Below, in pieces: positions 1 to 8,095 of a stretch of 40,615 nt of DNA. A program made the translations under genes and the position numbers. The stretch is from Bryobacterales bacterium (lineage in GTDB: Bacteria; Acidobacteriota; Terriglobia; Bryobacterales; Bryobacteraceae). Position 1 is the stretch's first letter. Each line of letters begins with the position of its first letter. The DNA lies in the NCBI GenBank assembly GCA_003135055.1, contig PLDF01000439.1:27693-68307 (forward strand), written 5' to 3'. The notes below the pieces were generated by a model. That model had not been told where the DNA came from. It was given only the letters and a program-made list of their open reading frames with translations, and did no database searches.

Positions 1-696
1 TTTGCCGCCTATGAAGAGTTCGGCGTGGAAGACGCACGCGCGACTCCGCTCGATGGCGAGTATCTCATCACTTACAGCGCGTACTCGCGAAATGGAGTAC
101 GGATCGCCCTCGCCAAGACGAAGGATTTCACTCAGGTGGAGAGGTTTTCCCTTATCACAGAGGCGGATTATCGGAATGTAGTGATCTTTCCCGAGAAGTT
201 TGACGGTCTCTATGCAAGGCTTGACCGCCCTCACTCGGAAATCTCTCCGTGGTCTATCTGGATTTCCTATTCGCCGGACCTGCGCTTTTGGGGTGACTCT
301 CAGCTCATCATGAAGCCCGAACAATATCACTGGGACGAGATGAAGATCGGTCCGGGCGCGCCGCCCATCAAAACCGCCCAGGGATGGCTCTCGATCTATC
401 ACGGCGTTTTCCAGACGATGGATGGATCGGTCTACCGTTTGGGCGTCGCTCTGCATGACCTGAAGAATCCCGCGACGATCATCGGTGTCGGTGAGTCATG
501 GATTCTGCAACCCGAGGACCCCTGGGAAATCACGGGATATGTGCACAACGTGGTCTTCACCTGCGGCGCCGTCGCGGAATCCGATGGAACCGTGAAGATC
601 TATTGGGGCGGCGCAGACACTGTCATGTGCGTGGGCGAAGCCAATATCTCGGATCTGGTTGCCTTATGCCTGGAGCACGGAAGACCGGCTAAATAG
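1..696 (+). CDS. GH130 family glycoside phosphorylase/hydrolase, 3' part
   Basis: The reading frame is open from the first base, so the gene starts upstream of the window; the GTG at 25 is internal. The visible 231 residues look like the C-terminal half of a five-bladed beta-propeller of family GH130, whose known members phosphorolyse or hydrolyse beta-mannosides. Support comes from the segment GVEDARAT followed by LITYSAYS (the usual family form is GVEDPRIT...YTAYS), then the SPDLRFWG strand, a KIGPGAPPI segment, GWLSIYHGV, and a C-terminal YWGGADT motif. In GH130 proteins these line the phosphate and substrate site. The exact linkage specificity cannot be read from this part. The stop is TAG at 694-696, and no gene follows closely on this strand. 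Family assignment is firm; phosphorylase versus hydrolase is open. Confidence 0.9.
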   Translation, partial: FAAYEEFGVEDARATPLDGEYLITYSAYSRNGVRIALAKTKDFTQVERFSLITEADYRNVVIFPEKFDGLYARLDRPHSEISPWSIWISYSPDLRFWGDSQLIMKPEQYHWDEMKIGPGAPPIKTAQGWLSIYHGVFQTMDGSVYRLGVALHDLKNPATIIGVGESWILQPEDPWEITGYVHNVVFTCGAVAESDGTVKIYWGGADTVMCVGEANISDLVALCLEHGRPAK

Positions 697-705
697 TAGT
701 TGGCG

Positions 706-766
706 CAAGGGTGGGGCGGGTCCACGGCCATGCCTACGGGTGGCAATTTGCGATTCACGCTTGCCG
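706..766. repeat. Dispersed intergenic repeat, family C, copy 1
   Basis: This stretch (GGTGGGGCGGG, GGCATGCC-like core, GGGTGGCAATTTGCGATT) is related to 32205-32290, where TGGGGCGGGCCCATGG and CAGATTGCCACCCGAAGG occur. The shared parts are TGGGGCGGG and, in opposite orientation, ATTGCCACCCG. It lies just after the GH130 stop codon and has no coding look. Confidence 0.45.
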
Positions 767-863
767 GCTTTGATTTGGGCCCGCACCACAATCGGCAAAA
801 CAAGCGGCATTAGGATTCGTCACGAAATAACCGTGCCATTTCGGCCGCGCCGCAGAACCAAAG

Positions 864-911
864 CGCGTTCACACGAGTTGTGAACGCGGCACGCAGGAGT
901 GCGTGCGCCAC
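864..911. repeat. Double-hairpin intergenic repeat, family A, copy 1
   Basis: Two adjacent stem-loops. CGCGTTCACA (864-873) pairs with TGTGAACGCG (879-888) across a 5-base loop, and GCACGCA (889-895) pairs with TGCGTGC (900-906) across GGAG. The tail is GCCAC. The same two-hairpin arrangement returns at 4385, 9509 (interrupted), 11572 and 38634, and as a single hairpin at 29757. Copies 1 and 2 have the opposite orientation to copies 3, 4 and 6. Confidence 0.85.
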
Positions 912-923
912 GACCGCCCTGGC

Positions 924-1205
924 TCATCGTGAGGGGATTCGCCGAATCACCCGTCCGCCCCGCTCATCGGGAGTCGATCGTGTGTAGGAATCCCGCGCGG
1001 GCGCCGCTTCACGACGTGCGGGCGCCGCTTCACGAGAGGAACGCGACTTCACAATCTCCGGCGGCACTTCAACCAGATAGTCATAGATTCCCCGCCGCTG
1101 CTCGACAAGGTTGGGCGGCGCGACGATGCTCTTTTCAAGAATCTTAAAGCCTTCGACGTTCTCACCCACCTCATGATTGAATCGGGAGCGAACCGTTTTG
1201 GTCAT
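924..1205 (-). CDS. Hypothetical small basic protein (doubtful)
   Basis: An ATG-started frame of 93 codons. The first 55 residues (starting MTKTVRSRFNHEVGENVEG) look protein-like, mixing hydrophobic and acidic residues with few of the runs typical of chance GC-rich frames. The second half contains a duplicated segment EAAPAR caused by two 18-bp direct repeats (997-1014 and 1018-1035). A weak GGA lies about 7 bases before the ATG. I recognise no family. It stands alone between repeats, so it could be a real small gene of unknown role or a chance frame. Confidence 0.35.
   Translation of the reverse strand: MTKTVRSRFNHEVGENVEGFKILEKSIVAPPNLVEQRRGIYDYLVEVPPEIVKSRSSREAAPARREAAPARDSYTRSTPDERGGRVIRRIPSR
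997..1035. repeat. Two direct 18-bp repeats
   Basis: GCGGGCGCCGCTTCACGA occurs at 997-1014 and again at 1018-1035, separated by CGT, so the period is 21 bp (7 codons). It lies inside the doubtful minus-strand frame 924-1205 and keeps that frame open. Confidence 0.85.
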
Positions 1206-1491
1206 GATTGTCCGTGCTTTCCCGTATCTCGCATTTTTGCGTTTCGGCCTGGGTCACCGCCGTGTAAGCCTTCTTGGATCGCGAGCCTTCTTTGCCTGAA
1301 TGCCGTCTCTCGATCAGTCATTAGTCCTGAACCGTATAATATTCCATGTTTCTCAATTTCCGGCGCTGATGCATAACCTGACGGACAATAGCTAAGCCGC
1401 CCGGCGGATGGCCGATGATGTCCCCTTCAGTTTAGCAGACGGTGCGGAACAAGCCGCTCAATCGGTCGAGGGGAGCCTGGCTCTCAGCAAA

Positions 1492-1567
1492 CGCTCCCAT
1501 ACGGTCGCGGCTCTGTAAGCATCTGAAAACACGCCGAGCCCGAAACGGAGCTGCGACCGTCGGAGCG
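1492..1567. repeat. Long inverted repeat in the 1.2-1.66 kb intergenic region
   Basis: The left arm CGCTCCCATACGGTCGCGGC (from 1492) pairs imperfectly with the right arm GGAGCTGCGACCGTCGGAGC (from 1547), around a loop of about 33 bases. It is a REP-like palindrome. The rest of 1206-1660 shows no convincing gene. Confidence 0.6.
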
Positions 1568-1644
1568 AATTACGGCACTGAGTGTTATGCGCCCCGATCT
1601 TAATCGCCCCGACTGAGCGGTACTGCCAGCCCCCGGCGGACTGG

Positions 1645-1650
1645 TACAAT
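1645..1650 (+). promoter_or_regulatory. Possible -10 box for the envelope cluster
   Basis: TACAAT lies 27 bases before the ATG at 1677. The -35 region at the expected distance (ACTGCC) is poor. AAAGGA at 1665-1670 is a good ribosome binding site and is why ATG 1677 is preferred to the in-frame GTG at 1662. Confidence 0.25.
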
Positions 1651-1676
1651 CTCTGGAGCCGGTGAAAGGAAGGATC

Positions 1677-2288
1677 ATGGACGCAACCATAGCTCCCGAA
1701 GCGCGATATTGTTCCGAATGCGGACAGGCTACGGCGTCCGACGACCTCGCCCACTTCGGCGACCGGCTGATCTGCCCGCTCTGCAAGGACCGCTATGCGC
1801 AGAAGTTGCGCGAAGGCGCGATGCCGGTTGCCGGGATGCGCTACGCCGGCTTCTGGATCCGCGTGGTGGCCTTTCTCATCGATAGCGTGATTCTGGGAAC
1901 CGTCTCCTCCATTTTGCAGTACGCGATGTTTCCCGCGACGCTGACCACCACGCCCATTGCGCCAGGCTCGAATCCGTTCGAAACGCTTGGGCCCGCAATG
2001 GCGAGGGCGGGATGGGCCATCCTGGCGAGCACTCTCGTCTCCGTGACTTACTCCGCGTGGTTCATCGGCGCGTTGGGCGCTACGCCCGGGTTAATGGCGC
2101 TCGGGCTGAAAGTGGTGCGGCCCGACGGATCGCCCATCGGTTACGGGCGCGCGGTGGGGCGCTACTTCGCGGCGATGCTCGGCGGGATGATTCTCGGCAT
2201 CGGGTACCTGCTGGTGGCGTTCGATGCGGAAAAACGCGCGCTGCACGACATGATTTGCGATACGCGCGTCATCCAAACACGGGAATGA
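1677..2288 (+). CDS. Zinc-ribbon RDD family membrane protein
   Basis: A 203-residue protein that starts with a small zinc ribbon (C12-x2-C15 and C33-x2-C36) and continues as an RDD domain. RYAGFWIRVVAFLIDSVIL contains the Arg and Asp typical of the first RDD membrane helix; a second helix follows near 112-135 (WAILASTLVSVTYSAWF); and TPGLMALGLKVVRPDGSPIGYG is the conserved turn before a third helix. Near the end, EKRALHDMICDTRVI matches the usual RDD ending with H-D. RDD proteins are small polytopic membrane proteins, some linked to ion exchange. ATG 1677 is preceded by AAAGGA. It is the first gene of a run of plus-strand envelope genes. A second RDD protein closes the run at 10772, which suggests a common membrane process. 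Confidence 0.85.
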   Translation: MDATIAPEARYCSECGQATASDDLAHFGDRLICPLCKDRYAQKLREGAMPVAGMRYAGFWIRVVAFLIDSVILGTVSSILQYAMFPATLTTTPIAPGSNPFETLGPAMARAGWAILASTLVSVTYSAWFIGALGATPGLMALGLKVVRPDGSPIGYGRAVGRYFAAMLGGMILGIGYLLVAFDAEKRALHDMICDTRVIQTRE

Positions 2289-2297
2289 TTCTTCACA

Positions 2298-2870
2298 ATG
2301 CCAGTTCCCTGCGCCCGCTGTAGCATGCCCTTGCCCCGCTGGGGACTGGACACAAACATTGAAACCGCGTGCCCTACCTGCGGGTCGGAAAACATGGTGT
2401 GCGCCTTCCCTGCGATGTTCGCGGAGCGCGTGGCGGCCGCGCCGGAAGCGGCGCTCACGGGTGAAGCGGCGTGTTACGATCATCCCGGCAAACGCGCCGT
2501 GGCGGCGTGCCAACAGTGCGGCCGCTTCGTGTGCCGGCTTTGCTCGGTGGAGCTGGGCGGAGTGATATGCTGCCCTTCGTGCGTGGCCGCGGGCGCGGGG
2601 CAGGCGCGGGCCGCCAATGCCGATGCGCAACGCACGCTCTACGATTCCATCGCTCTCACGCTGCCTCTGATCTCGCTTATTATGTGGCCGCTGACAATCG
2701 CAACCGCGCCGGCGGCTGTCGTAATCTCGATATCCAAATGGAAACAGCCGCTCAGCCTGGTGCGGCCGAACCGGTGGCGCTTCGTGGCGGCGATAGCTAT
2801 ATCGTTGGCGATGCTCACCGGCTGGGTTCTTGTGATCGTGGCGATTGTAATTGCCTTGAGGAGACGATGA
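2298..2870 (+). CDS. B-box-like zinc-binding membrane protein
   Basis: A 190-residue protein with two zinc-binding regions and a membrane tail. C5-x2-C8 and C25-x2-C28 form an N-terminal ribbon. Around residues 59-95 a B-box-like pattern appears (CYDHPGKRAVAACQQCGRF, then CRLC and CCPSC). Two hydrophobic helices follow (about 118-145 and 163-187), and the protein ends in RRR. The function is unknown. Similar zinc finger plus transmembrane proteins are common in Acidobacteriota and Planctomycetes and are presumably membrane adaptors. It begins 9 bp after the RDD gene and ends 7 bp before the next, so co-transcription is likely. Confidence 0.75.
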   Translation: MPVPCARCSMPLPRWGLDTNIETACPTCGSENMVCAFPAMFAERVAAAPEAALTGEAACYDHPGKRAVAACQQCGRFVCRLCSVELGGVICCPSCVAAGAGQARAANADAQRTLYDSIALTLPLISLIMWPLTIATAPAAVVISISKWKQPLSLVRPNRWRFVAAIAISLAMLTGWVLVIVAIVIALRRR

Positions 2871-2877
2871 CAAGACC

Positions 2878-3918
2878 ATGACGGCGCTATACCGCAAGCT
2901 TCCGGGGACACGGCGCGGCTTTATCCAAAAATCGAGCGTCTGGGCCGGTCCCGACCACTTGCTGCTGGTGCGCGGGTCGCGTTTCCGCGACGAGTACAAG
3001 CGGTTCTATTATCGCGACGTGCAGGCCATTGCCGTGGCGCGCGCGCCGCGGTTTCATATTTCCACGCGATCGGCGGCGATCGCTGTCGCGTGCTGGGTGG
3101 CATTCGCCGGGGTCCAAATCCTGCCGCGCCTGTCGAGCGGCTTCGAGACGATCGGTCTCGTGGCTATGGCCCTGGCGGCCGAAACGGGCCTGACGTTGTT
3201 CGGCATCGTCCTGATACTGGTCTGGGCGTATGTTTCCGGCAAACAAAGCTGCCGGTGCCGCATTTACACCGCCGTGAGCGCCGACGAGCTGCCCTCCGTC
3301 TATCGCCGGTGGACGGCGCGAAAGTTTCTGGCGGAACTGGAGCCGCTGATCGCGCAGACGCAGGGCGCGATTGCAGGCGAGTGGGCCGCGGCGGCGGAGG
3401 AACGCACGGTAGGGCCGCCGCTCGGAGGCGGTGCGCCCACGGGTACGGCAACGGACACGCGGCGCTTGATGGAACCCGGGCAAGCCGCGCTGCCCCGGCG
3501 CGAGCTGACCACCGATCTGTTTCTCGCGAGCCTTTTCGCCGACGCGGTGGTGAAGCTTGCGCCGCTACCCCCGTCTTTCAATGGTTGGCTTCCCTTCACC
3601 ATGCCGCTGGTAACCATAGCGGGCGCCGTTGCCGTAATTGTGCGCCATCATCGAGGCCGTTTGAAGATGGGGATGAACCGGGTAGCGGTGGCTTCGCTGG
3701 TCGCGTTCGGCTTACTCTATTACGTGCAGACCCTGAGCGCGGGACTCGCGGCTGGCGTAGCCGCGGCCAAGACCGGGAAGCAAACTATTGCGGTTCCGTT
3801 CCCGCGGTCGAAGGCTGCGCAGCAGACCGGCGCCGGTTTCGATGCGATCCTGGTGATTGTGGGATTGATTGTGTCCCTGCGCGAGGACGATTACCGTCAG
3901 CGTAGTATTACGGGCTGA
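2878..3918 (+). CDS. Hypothetical polytopic membrane protein
   Basis: A 346-residue protein I do not recognise by name. The N-terminal 60 residues look like a small PH-like beta domain (GPDHLLLVRGSRFRDEYKRF, then YYRDVQAIAVAR). Two hydrophobic helices follow (about 65-85 and 92-118). A soluble part, 130-230, is rich in E and R. Further hydrophobic segments lie near 236-256, 265-290 and 325-338. The start ATG is 7 bp after the preceding stop. It sits inside the envelope cluster between two B-box-like proteins, so a role in the same membrane process is inferred only from position. Confidence 0.7.
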   Translation: MTALYRKLPGTRRGFIQKSSVWAGPDHLLLVRGSRFRDEYKRFYYRDVQAIAVARAPRFHISTRSAAIAVACWVAFAGVQILPRLSSGFETIGLVAMALAAETGLTLFGIVLILVWAYVSGKQSCRCRIYTAVSADELPSVYRRWTARKFLAELEPLIAQTQGAIAGEWAAAAEERTVGPPLGGGAPTGTATDTRRLMEPGQAALPRRELTTDLFLASLFADAVVKLAPLPPSFNGWLPFTMPLVTIAGAVAVIVRHHRGRLKMGMNRVAVASLVAFGLLYYVQTLSAGLAAGVAAAKTGKQTIAVPFPRSKAAQQTGAGFDAILVIVGLIVSLREDDYRQRSITG

Positions 3919-3928
3919 GTATCGCTGG

Positions 3929-4507
3929 ATGAACATGGCGGGCATAGAGCTGCAACAACGCTGCTGGAACCACGAAGCGCGCGAAGCCGCGTGCCGCTGT
4001 CCGGCGTGCGGCCGGAATTATTGCCGCGAATGCGTCAGCGAACACGAAGGCCGCTTGCTGTGCGCGGCGTGTTTGAGCGGGGTCACGGCGGGGCGCGAGC
4101 CAAGCGGCGGCCGCTGGCGGAAACTGGCGCCGGCGGCGATGATCGCGGCGGCAATTCTGCTCGCATGGCTCACGTATTGGGTGGCGGGTGAAAGCGTTAT
4201 GTCGGTGATCCGGCGAATGGAGGAGGAGCCACGCAGCGGGGCAGGCGCTTTTGCCTCGCAACCGCAGCCGCCCAGTGGGGCAGGCGCTTCCGCCTGCCAA
4301 TCATCCCATACCGCTTTGGCGGGCGCGGGACAATCGAACCTCGAGATCCCCATCCGCAGCATCGCGCCGCAAGGTGGGAAGCCAAGCGTTCACACGAGTG
4401 TGAACGCTGCACGCATGGGCCCAGAGGGCACCCCGTGCGCCACACCCACTTTGGCAGGCGAAAGCGCCTGCCCCACATTGGTGTTTCCTTTGGTGCTCCA
4501 TGCGTGA
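3929..4507 (+). CDS. B-box-like zinc finger membrane protein with repeat-derived C-terminus
   Basis: 192 residues. The N-terminal zinc module has C12, H15, C24, C27, C32, C35, H39, C45 and C48 in B-box-like spacing, followed by one transmembrane helix (about 66-87, PAAMIAAAILLAWLTYWVAG). From about residue 100 onward the protein is encoded by palindromic intergenic-type repeats (4238-4475), giving low-complexity text such as GAGASACQS and GESACPT. The natural C-terminus has therefore probably been replaced or extended by repeat insertion. ATG 3929 (or 3935) follows the previous stop by 10 bp. The stop TGA 4505-4507 overlaps the ATG (4500) of the DUF4129 gene by 8 bp, which suggests translational coupling. 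Function unknown. Confidence 0.65.
   Translation: MNMAGIELQQRCWNHEAREAACRCPACGRNYCRECVSEHEGRLLCAACLSGVTAGREPSGGRWRKLAPAAMIAAAILLAWLTYWVAGESVMSVIRRMEEEPRSGAGAFASQPQPPSGAGASACQSSHTALAGAGQSNLEIPIRSIAPQGGKPSVHTSVNAARMGPEGTPCATPTLAGESACPTLVFPLVLHA
4238..4475. repeat. Cluster of GGGGCAGGCG palindromes plus a family A copy, inside a coding region
   Basis: TGGGGCAGGCGCTTCCGCCT (from 4276; full unit 4276-4299) and its inverted counterpart at 4452-4475 flank about 150 bp. A partial copy lies at 4238-4257. Between them, family A copy 2 (AGCGTTCACA 4385-4394 with TGTGAACGCT 4399-4408) is followed by GCACGCATG. The arrangement is like a bacterial interspersed mosaic element, but it is read as the C-terminal half of the gene 3929-4507. 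Confidence 0.85.
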
Positions 4508-6113
4508 ACCCCGCGACTCCGGCTCCGCGGCGCTGAGCGCCCTCGAAGACGCGGTTCATCTATTGCGCCGCACGCCGCTTTCTACGCTCCTGTTGCATTG
4601 GGTTGGCAGCGCGCCCTTCACGCTGGGCGTGTTGCTGTTCTGGAACGACATTACCCAATACCGGCCGTCGAACGCCGCCTGCGTGGCCGATTCGCTGGCG
4701 CTGGCCGCGCTGCTGGCCTGGATGAACTGCTGGCGCGCGGCGTTTGCGGGGCGGTTGCGCGCGCAACTGGGCGGCGGCGCGGAGTCTTCCGTCGGCGTGT
4801 GGCGCATGGCCGGATGCCAGAGTCTGCTGGGCGCCAGCAAGCCGATCGTGCTGCTGCTAGCGCTGCTAATAGTTTTTCCGCTGGCGCAGACAGTGGCGTT
4901 TTACCGGTATGCATCGGTGCTGGCCTGCCGCGCGGATCTTAGTTTCAGGCAGGTGATCGCGCGCGCGTCGAAGCTGGCCGGAATCGAGAGGGCGCAGAGT
5001 TGGGTGGTGCTGGCGGCCATCGCATTTCTGCAATCGATCGTCACGCTCAATGTAGCGACAGCCATCGGAATTCTGCCGCAACTGGTGCGCATGCTCACGG
5101 GGTACGAATCCGTTTTCAGCCGCGGCGGCATGAGCTATGTGGAGAATCCGCTGTTTGCGATGACGGCGGTCGCCGTGGGGTGGATGGCGGTGGACCCGTA
5201 CATCCAGGCGGTTTACTGCGTGATGTACTTCCGGCGCGAATCGCTCCGGAGCGGCGAAGATCTGCGCGCGGCGTTGCGCGGGTTGCGGCTCGCGGCGCCG
5301 GCCGCGGCGGCTCTGTTGTGCGTGTTTGCGGGCTTTTCGCGCGCCGCGCGGGCCGCGGACGCGGTGGCGCCGGAACCGCTGCGGCAATCCATTCAGCAGA
5401 CCCTGCAGGAGGGGCACGAATACGATTGGCGGCTGCCCGCGGAAACGGCTGCGCAGGGCAAGCCGTCGTGGATCGTCAGCATGGTGGACCGGGCGTTTCA
5501 CGGGCTTGCGTGGGCGATGCAGCATGCCGGCAATGCCTTAACCAATTTGCTTCGCTGGATTTTCGGCAAGCTGACCATTAAGGACGCGCCCGGTGCGGCG
5601 CCGGCGCAGGCGCTTTCCTGGGGCATCTGCCTGGCGACCGCGGTAATCCTCGCGCTGGCGGGGCTGCTGGTAGTGCGGATACTGCGGGCGCGGCGCAAAA
5701 AGCCGCGCGTGGCGGCCGTTGCGATGGCGGTTCCGGTGCGCCTCGAAGACGAGCACGTGACGGCCGATCGGCTTCCCGAAGACCAATGGATCGAGATGGC
5801 GGAAAGCTGTCTGCGCGAGCGGAACTATCGGCTGGCGTTGCGCGCGTTCTATCTGGCGAACCTGGCGTGGCTGGGGCGGAGCGAGTGGATCGCGATCCAT
5901 GCGGGCAAGACCAATCGCGAATACGAGGGCGATTTGCGCCGGCGCGCGCGTGAGTTCGCGGAAGCGCGTGGGCTGTTTTCGCAAAACATCGCCTCCTTTG
6001 AGCGCGCCTGGTATGGGCTGCATGAAGTGGCGGCGGACGATGTGGAGATGTTTCGCGAGCGGAACGGGCGGATGAAGACGCTGCTGGCCCAGCCGGAAGC
6101 GGTGGCTGCATGA
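4500..6113 (+). CDS. Membrane protein with C-terminal DUF4129 domain
   Basis: 537 residues with many hydrophobic helices (about 30-50, 60-80, 115-135, 165-190, 215-235, 260-282 and 370-392). A periplasmic or cytosolic stretch (290-345) lies between them, and the C-terminal cytosolic domain matches DUF4129: PEDQWIEMAESCLRERNYRL, then ALRAFYLANLAWL, TNREYEGDLRRRA and FERAWYG. DUF4129 domains are habitual neighbours of MoxR, DUF58 and transglutaminase-like genes, as here. The start overlaps the previous gene by 8 bp, and its stop overlaps the next ATG (6110) by 4 bp (ATGA), so it is within a tightly packed operon. Biochemical role unknown. Confidence 0.8.
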   Translation: MREPRDSGSAALSALEDAVHLLRRTPLSTLLLHWVGSAPFTLGVLLFWNDITQYRPSNAACVADSLALAALLAWMNCWRAAFAGRLRAQLGGGAESSVGVWRMAGCQSLLGASKPIVLLLALLIVFPLAQTVAFYRYASVLACRADLSFRQVIARASKLAGIERAQSWVVLAAIAFLQSIVTLNVATAIGILPQLVRMLTGYESVFSRGGMSYVENPLFAMTAVAVGWMAVDPYIQAVYCVMYFRRESLRSGEDLRAALRGLRLAAPAAAALLCVFAGFSRAARAADAVAPEPLRQSIQQTLQEGHEYDWRLPAETAAQGKPSWIVSMVDRAFHGLAWAMQHAGNALTNLLRWIFGKLTIKDAPGAAPAQALSWGICLATAVILALAGLLVVRILRARRKKPRVAAVAMAVPVRLEDEHVTADRLPEDQWIEMAESCLRERNYRLALRAFYLANLAWLGRSEWIAIHAGKTNREYEGDLRRRAREFAEARGLFSQNIASFERAWYGLHEVAADDVEMFRERNGRMKTLLAQPEAVAA

Positions 6114-7135
6114 GCGGATGGAAAGCCGCGGCGTTGGCCGTGGCGCTGGCGGCGATGTTCCTGGGCGGTCTGGTGGCGCTGTTCACCGCGGATTTCGCGG
6201 GCGGTGAAGTGTATCCCGAATACTCCACCCTGCGCGCCGACCCCGACGGCGCGAAGCTGCTTTTCGAAAGCCTGGCGCGTCTGCCGGGCCTTACGGTTAC
6301 GCGCAACTTTCTGCCGGTGCAAAGCCTGGCGCCAAAAAGCCTGGCGGCAAATGGAGCGACGGTGGTGCTGCTCGGGTTGCGCGAGCTCGATCCCGACGTA
6401 ATGGAAAAGCTGGCCGGGGCCGGAAATCGCGTGGTGGCGGCGCTGCGCGAAGATTGGAGGCCGGAACCCAAGGAAACCGATGAGATCTTCAAGCAGTGGC
6501 AGGTGCAGATTGAGGTGGATCCGGAAAAAGACCACACCGATCGCTTGTACTTTTCGAAGGCGCAGGGCTGGAAGGCTATAGAACGTGTGGGCGAAAAACT
6601 GGTCGCCATCGAACGCGAGTTCGGCCACGGCACAGTGGAGCTGCTGGCCGCGAGCGGCGATTTTTCGAATGCATCGGCGGTGGCATCGGACCGGTTGCCG
6701 CAAGTGACGGCGGCGTTGGGCGCGAATTCGCGCATCGTGTTCGACGAATCGCACCTGGGAATCGCGGAATCGGGCAGCGTGGTGGGGCTGGCGCGGCGCT
6801 TCCGCATGATGGGCCTGGCGGCGGGCCTCGGGATCGTCGCGGCGCTCTTTATCTGGCGCAACTCCAGTTCGTTCCCTGTAAGACAGGCCTCCCGGCCTGT
6901 CTCCTCGCACACCGGACGCACCTCAGCCTCAGGCTTACTCACGCTGCTGCGCAAGAACCTGGCGCCGCGCGAGCTCACCGCCGCATGCTGGCAGGAGTGG
7001 CTGGCCGGGCGGCGCCGCGAGTTTTCACCCGAGCGCGTGGAGCGCGCGGAGGCCATTGCGCGCAGCCTGGCGGACCGGCCGCTGGAGGCCGCGCGCGAAA
7101 TACACGCTGTGCTGCATTCGAAAGGGGCGCTTTGA
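6110..7135 (+). CDS. DUF4350 domain protein
   Basis: 341 residues: an N-terminal signal anchor (WKAAALAVALAAMFLGGLVA), a DUF4350-type domain starting at YPEYSTLRADPDGAKLLFES (a form of the usual SxxxxxGxxAL segment, similar to GldG-like folds), and a second transmembrane helix near 233-250 (GLAAGLGIVAALFIW). A cytosolic tail follows. The domain is therefore probably periplasmic. It starts with ATGA overlapping the DUF4129 stop and ends in TTTGA overlapping the TTG start of the MoxR gene, which suggests coupled translation. A palindromic repeat (6881-6902) is read in frame just after the second helix. Function unknown; the cluster is a conserved neighbourhood with MoxR and DUF58. Confidence 0.8.
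   Translation: MSGWKAAALAVALAAMFLGGLVALFTADFAGGEVYPEYSTLRADPDGAKLLFESLARLPGLTVTRNFLPVQSLAPKSLAANGATVVLLGLRELDPDVMEKLAGAGNRVVAALREDWRPEPKETDEIFKQWQVQIEVDPEKDHTDRLYFSKAQGWKAIERVGEKLVAIEREFGHGTVELLAASGDFSNASAVASDRLPQVTAALGANSRIVFDESHLGIAESGSVVGLARRFRMMGLAAGLGIVAALFIWRNSSSFPVRQASRPVSSHTGRTSASGLLTLLRKNLAPRELTAACWQEWLAGRRREFSPERVERAEAIARSLADRPLEAAREIHAVLHSKGAL
6881..6902. repeat. GACAGGCC palindrome inside the DUF4350 gene
   Basis: AGACAGGCCT followed by CCCGGCCTGTCT makes a near-perfect hairpin read in frame as RQASRPVS. The same words (GACAGGCC, CCTCCCGGCCTGTC) build the repeat at 8096-8195, so a mobile palindrome appears to have landed in a coding sequence without breaking the frame. Confidence 0.8.
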
Positions 7136-8091
7136 ATCTCGAACAATTTCAGGCTTCCATGGAGGCCGTTCAAGCCGCGGTGCGCAAGGCGATCATCGGG
7201 CAGGACGGCGCCATTCGATATTCGCTGGTGGCGATTCTGTGCAATCAGCACGCGCTCATCGAAGGCGTGCCCGGGTTGGGCAAGACGCTGCTGGCGCGGA
7301 CGCTGGCGGCCACGCTGGGATGCGAGTTCAAGCGCATCCAGTTCACGCCCGACCTGATGCCGGCCGATATCACGGGCACCAACGTCTTCAATTTGGGGCG
7401 CAACGAATTCTCGCTGTTGAAAGGGCCGCTCTTCACCACGTTTCTGCTGGCCGATGAGATCAACCGCGCGCCCGCGAAGACGCAATCGGCGCTGCTCGAA
7501 TCGATGCAGGAGCGCACTGTCACCATCGACCGCGAAAGTTACCGGCTGTCGCCCAACTTCACGGTGTTCGCCACGCAGAACCCGATCGAATCGGAAGGCA
7601 CGTATCCGCTGCCGGAAGCGCAGAAGGACCGCTTCATGCTCAAGATTTCCATGACCTGGCCGGAAAAAGACGATGAGCTTGCGCTGGCGCGGCGCAGCCT
7701 GGGCGGGGAGGCGCCGGAATTGGTTCTGCTGCGCGGAGAGATTCCGGTGTGCCTCACGGAGCCGGAGCTGGCCGGGTTGCGCGATGCGCTGGCGCTGGTG
7801 AACGTGAGCGAAGCGCTGATGGAATACGCGGTCGCAGTGGTGCGGCGCACGCGGACGGACGATGCGATTCTGGTAGGCGCGGGTCCGCGGGCCACGCAGT
7901 CGTTGCTGCGCGCGGCGCGGGCGTGGGCGGCGCTTTCGGGGCGCGATTTCGTGAGCCCCGACGACATCCGGTCCATTGCCCTGCCGGTATTGGAACACCG
8001 GCTGCTACTGCGGCCGGAATCGGAATTGGAAGGCGTGCGGGCGAGCGAAACACTGGATCGCATTCTGCATGAGGTGCCAGTCCCGCGATGA
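7132..8091 (+). CDS. MoxR family AAA+ ATPase
   Basis: 319 residues. Walker A is GVPGLGKT (45-52), Walker B is LLADEINRA with E109, sensor 1 is FATQNP (N150) followed by EGTYPLPEAQKDRF, and sensor 2 / lid residues lie near GPRATQSLLRAARAWA. These define the MoxR family of AAA+ proteins, chaperone-like ATPases that mature or remodel partner complexes; the partner is usually a DUF58 or VWA protein. The best start is TTG 7132, which overlaps the DUF4350 stop (TTGA) and has GGGG 5 bases upstream; ATG 7159 is the alternative. It lies between DUF4350 and DUF58, the usual order for this cluster. Confidence 0.93.
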   Translation: MNLEQFQASMEAVQAAVRKAIIGQDGAIRYSLVAILCNQHALIEGVPGLGKTLLARTLAATLGCEFKRIQFTPDLMPADITGTNVFNLGRNEFSLLKGPLFTTFLLADEINRAPAKTQSALLESMQERTVTIDRESYRLSPNFTVFATQNPIESEGTYPLPEAQKDRFMLKISMTWPEKDDELALARRSLGGEAPELVLLRGEIPVCLTEPELAGLRDALALVNVSEALMEYAVAVVRRTRTDDAILVGAGPRATQSLLRAARAWAALSGRDFVSPDDIRSIALPVLEHRLLLRPESELEGVRASETLDRILHEVPVPR

Positions 8092-8095
8092 CTAA

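Noticed and set aside
5578..7998. 806-codon open frame on the minus strand opposite DUF4129, DUF4350 and MoxR
   Set aside because: It is antisense to clearly recognised genes, with an Arg/Pro/Ala-rich composition and no family motifs. Long antisense frames are a side effect of the high GC at third codon positions.
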